Assembly (NCBI GenBank): GCA_034211115.1
Contig: JAXHTH010000020.1
Coordinates: 1-24,097 of the forward strand
Direction of reading: 5' to 3'
Length of the DNA: 24,097 nt
Source of the DNA: JAXHTH01 sp034211115
GTDB taxonomy: Bacteria; Planctomycetota; Phycisphaerae; Phycisphaerales; SM1A02
The position numbers were made by a program, and so were the translations under genes. The notes beneath the pieces are model-generated. The model was not told where the DNA came from. It did not search any database and saw nothing but the letters and a program-made list of their open reading frames with translations. Positions 20,101-24,097 of this stretch are shown in pieces. The first letter of the stretch is position 1. Each line of letters begins with the position of its first letter.

Positions 20101-20928
20101 GAGATGGTCAAGGTCTATCTGGCCATCAAGCGCCAACTGGCGGTGGGCGACAAGATGGCCGGCCGGCACGGCAACAAGGGCGTCATCGCCCGCATCGTCC
20201 CCGAGGAAGACATGCCCTTCCTCGAGGACGGCACGCCCATCCAGGTGCTGCTCAATCCCCTCGGCGTCCCCTCCCGCATGAACGTGGGGCAGATCCTGGA
20301 GACCCACCTGGGCTGGGCGGCCCGGGTGCTCGGCTTCCAGGCCGTCACCCCGGTCTTCGACGGCGCCAACGAGGAGGAGGTGCTCGGCGCGATCGACGAG
20401 GCCAACGCGCACGTCGACCAGCGCCTCGCCGCCTTCGAGGAGAGCGGCCAGGACCCCGGCCGTCCCCGGGAGCTGCTCGCCCGCATCCCCTTCGGCGGAA
20501 AGGTGCAGCTCTACGACGGCCGCACCGGCGAGCCGTTCCACCAGCGGGCCACCGTCGGCTACATGTACCTGCTCAAGCTTCATCACCTGGTGGATGACAA
20601 GATCCACGCCCGCGCCACCGGGCCCTACAGCCTCATCACCCAGCAGCCGCTGGGCGGGAAGGCCCGCACGGGCGGCCAGCGCTTCGGCGAGATGGAGGTC
20701 TGGGCCCTGGAGGGCTACGGCGCCGCCTACGTCCTCCAGGAACTGCTCACCGTCAAGAGCGACGACGTGGAGGGCCGCACCAAGATCTACGACTCGATGG
20801 TCAAGGGCGTGAACACTCTCGAGGCGGGGATGCCCGTGGTCTTCGACGTGCTCTGCCACGAGATCCGCGGCCTGGGCATGAACATCACCCTCGAGAAACA
20901 GCAGCTCGAAGGCGGAAGCCTGCTGTGA
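17140..20928 (+). CDS. rpoB: DNA-directed RNA polymerase beta subunit
   Basis: A 1262-residue beta subunit, a usual length outside Proteobacteria. Clear landmarks: [24 protein letters not shown] (in outline) in the protrusion; the rifampicin pocket at 448-474; [20 protein letters not shown] and [14 protein letters not shown] after it; [12 protein letters not shown]; the active-site [10 protein letters not shown] (1008-1017, Lys1013 equivalent to a catalytic-site lysine of E. coli); the C-terminal [28 protein letters not shown] region (in outline). In the rifampicin pocket the residues equivalent to E. coli Q513, D516, H526, R529 and S531 are kept, but F514 is Val455, M515 is Val456 and Q510 is Glu451. 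The ribosome site GAGGTGA is 4 nt from the ATG. It is followed after 15 nt by a small membrane gene rather than rpoC. Confidence 0.99.
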   Translation: [1262 protein letters not shown]

Positions 20929-20943
20929 TGAGGAGGATCTGCC

Positions 20944-21237
20944 GTGACGGCTGAACGAATGCTCACCGGCATGCACAGGTCGCTGTTCTTCGGCGCGGTG
21001 TTCGCGCTTGGCTTCGTCGCCGTTTGTTCCCTGTGGAACTGGATCTTCGGTTCGAACAGCTCCCTGTGGTTTGACGCCGGCCTCGGCGCCGTGATCGGAC
21101 TGCTGATGCCTGTCTCGTGGTGGCTTCTCGAGCGGCTCCCCACCGGGTCTGAACGCAGGAGCAGGCACCAGCAGCGCCTGCGCGGATTGCAGGCTGAACG
21201 CGAGCGCCTGGCGCGAGGTGAGACGGAAACGGACTGA
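20944..21237 (+). CDS. Small two-helix membrane protein between rpoB and rpoC
   Basis: A 97-residue protein of unknown function. GTG 20944 is the start: AGGAGG at 20931-20936 is 7 nt upstream, one of the best ribosome sites in the window. The layout is a short cytoplasmic head (TAERMLTGMHR), TM1 (about 14-34, LFFGAVFALGFVAVCSLWNW), a short loop, TM2 (about 42-63, LWFDAGLGAVIGLLMPVSWW), then a charged tail (RRSRHQQRLRGLQAERERL) that should form a helix. Both ends are predicted inside. About one codon in five ends in A or T (19 of 97 by my count), more than in rpoB, as for a gene expressed less or acquired later. It is not a fragment of rpoB or rpoC, both of which are complete where they meet it. 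Co-transcription with the polymerase genes is nearly certain from the spacing; any functional link is unknown. Confidence 0.8.
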   Translation: MTAERMLTGMHRSLFFGAVFALGFVAVCSLWNWIFGSNSSLWFDAGLGAVIGLLMPVSWWLLERLPTGSERRSRHQQRLRGLQAERERLARGETETD

Positions 21238-21274
21238 ATGACCGCTGGACTTGACACTCCGGCTGGAGAGCGAA

Positions 21275-24097
<2,823 letters not shown>

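Noticed and set aside
17146..21168. Very long minus-strand open frame opposite rpoB (1340 codons)
   Set aside because: It mirrors the codon structure of rpoB; GC-rich genes with G/C third positions give long antisense frames. Its translation is rich in Asp, His, Leu and Val without any domain, and rpoB itself is certain.
21251..21256. Perfect -35 hexamer TTGACA before rpoC
   Set aside because: At a 16-18 nt distance there is no -10 box, only the rpoC start codon region, and rpoC is clearly in an operon.

Overview
The window is GC-rich bacterial chromosome with dense coding, almost no AT-rich tracts and third codon positions dominated by G/C. The mix of genes suggests Planctomycetota, perhaps a Phycisphaerae-like lineage: an HpnN-like MMPL exporter, a stand-alone GspE/MshEN domain, a release-factor-like GGQ protein with an extra C-terminal domain, an FkbM methyltransferase, and intergenic gaps filled with small palindromes and degenerate 7-8 nt tandem repeats. 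This assignment is inferred from gene content and repeat style, not from a marker phylogeny.

Left part (1-8000): the tail of a nitrilase-superfamily amidase, a tRNA-Phe(GAA) with a plausible promoter and a terminator-like hairpin, a stand-alone MshEN-domain gene (minus), a divergent MMPL/RND transporter (plus), an M29 metallo-aminopeptidase (minus) with a clear terminator, an unrecognised 318-residue protein (minus), and hflX (minus). hflX shows an apparent frameshift just before its C-terminal domain. Near-identical 32-nt direct repeats flank the aminopeptidase gene, and two copies of a palindromic intergenic element lie at about 3.95 and 8.16 kb.

Middle part (8000-14200), all on the plus strand: a C-terminal processing (S41) protease, tsaD (tRNA t6A synthesis), a GGQ release-factor-like protein, an M20D amidohydrolase and an FkbM methyltransferase. 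The first three gaps here (9906-10157, 11234-11364 and 11910-12014) consist largely of degenerate heptamer or octamer arrays. Two of them are arranged as inverted repeats, and the arrays run onto the stop or start codons of the neighbouring genes. This is the least ordinary feature of the window.

Right part (14200-24097): the rplK-rplA-rplJ-rplL-rpoB-rpoC cluster. It has a good extended -10 promoter before rplK, a possible three-way-junction RNA between rplJ and rplL, and a strong terminator or attenuator after rplL followed by a 360-nt rpoB upstream region. A small two-helix membrane protein gene sits between rpoB and rpoC, where most bacteria have nothing. rpoC runs off the end of the window. 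secE and nusG are not upstream of rplK.

No phage, IS element, CRISPR array, defence island or biosynthetic cluster is visible. This is mostly housekeeping DNA, and the points of interest are the repeat-filled gaps, the rpoB/rpoC insertion and the broken hflX frame.
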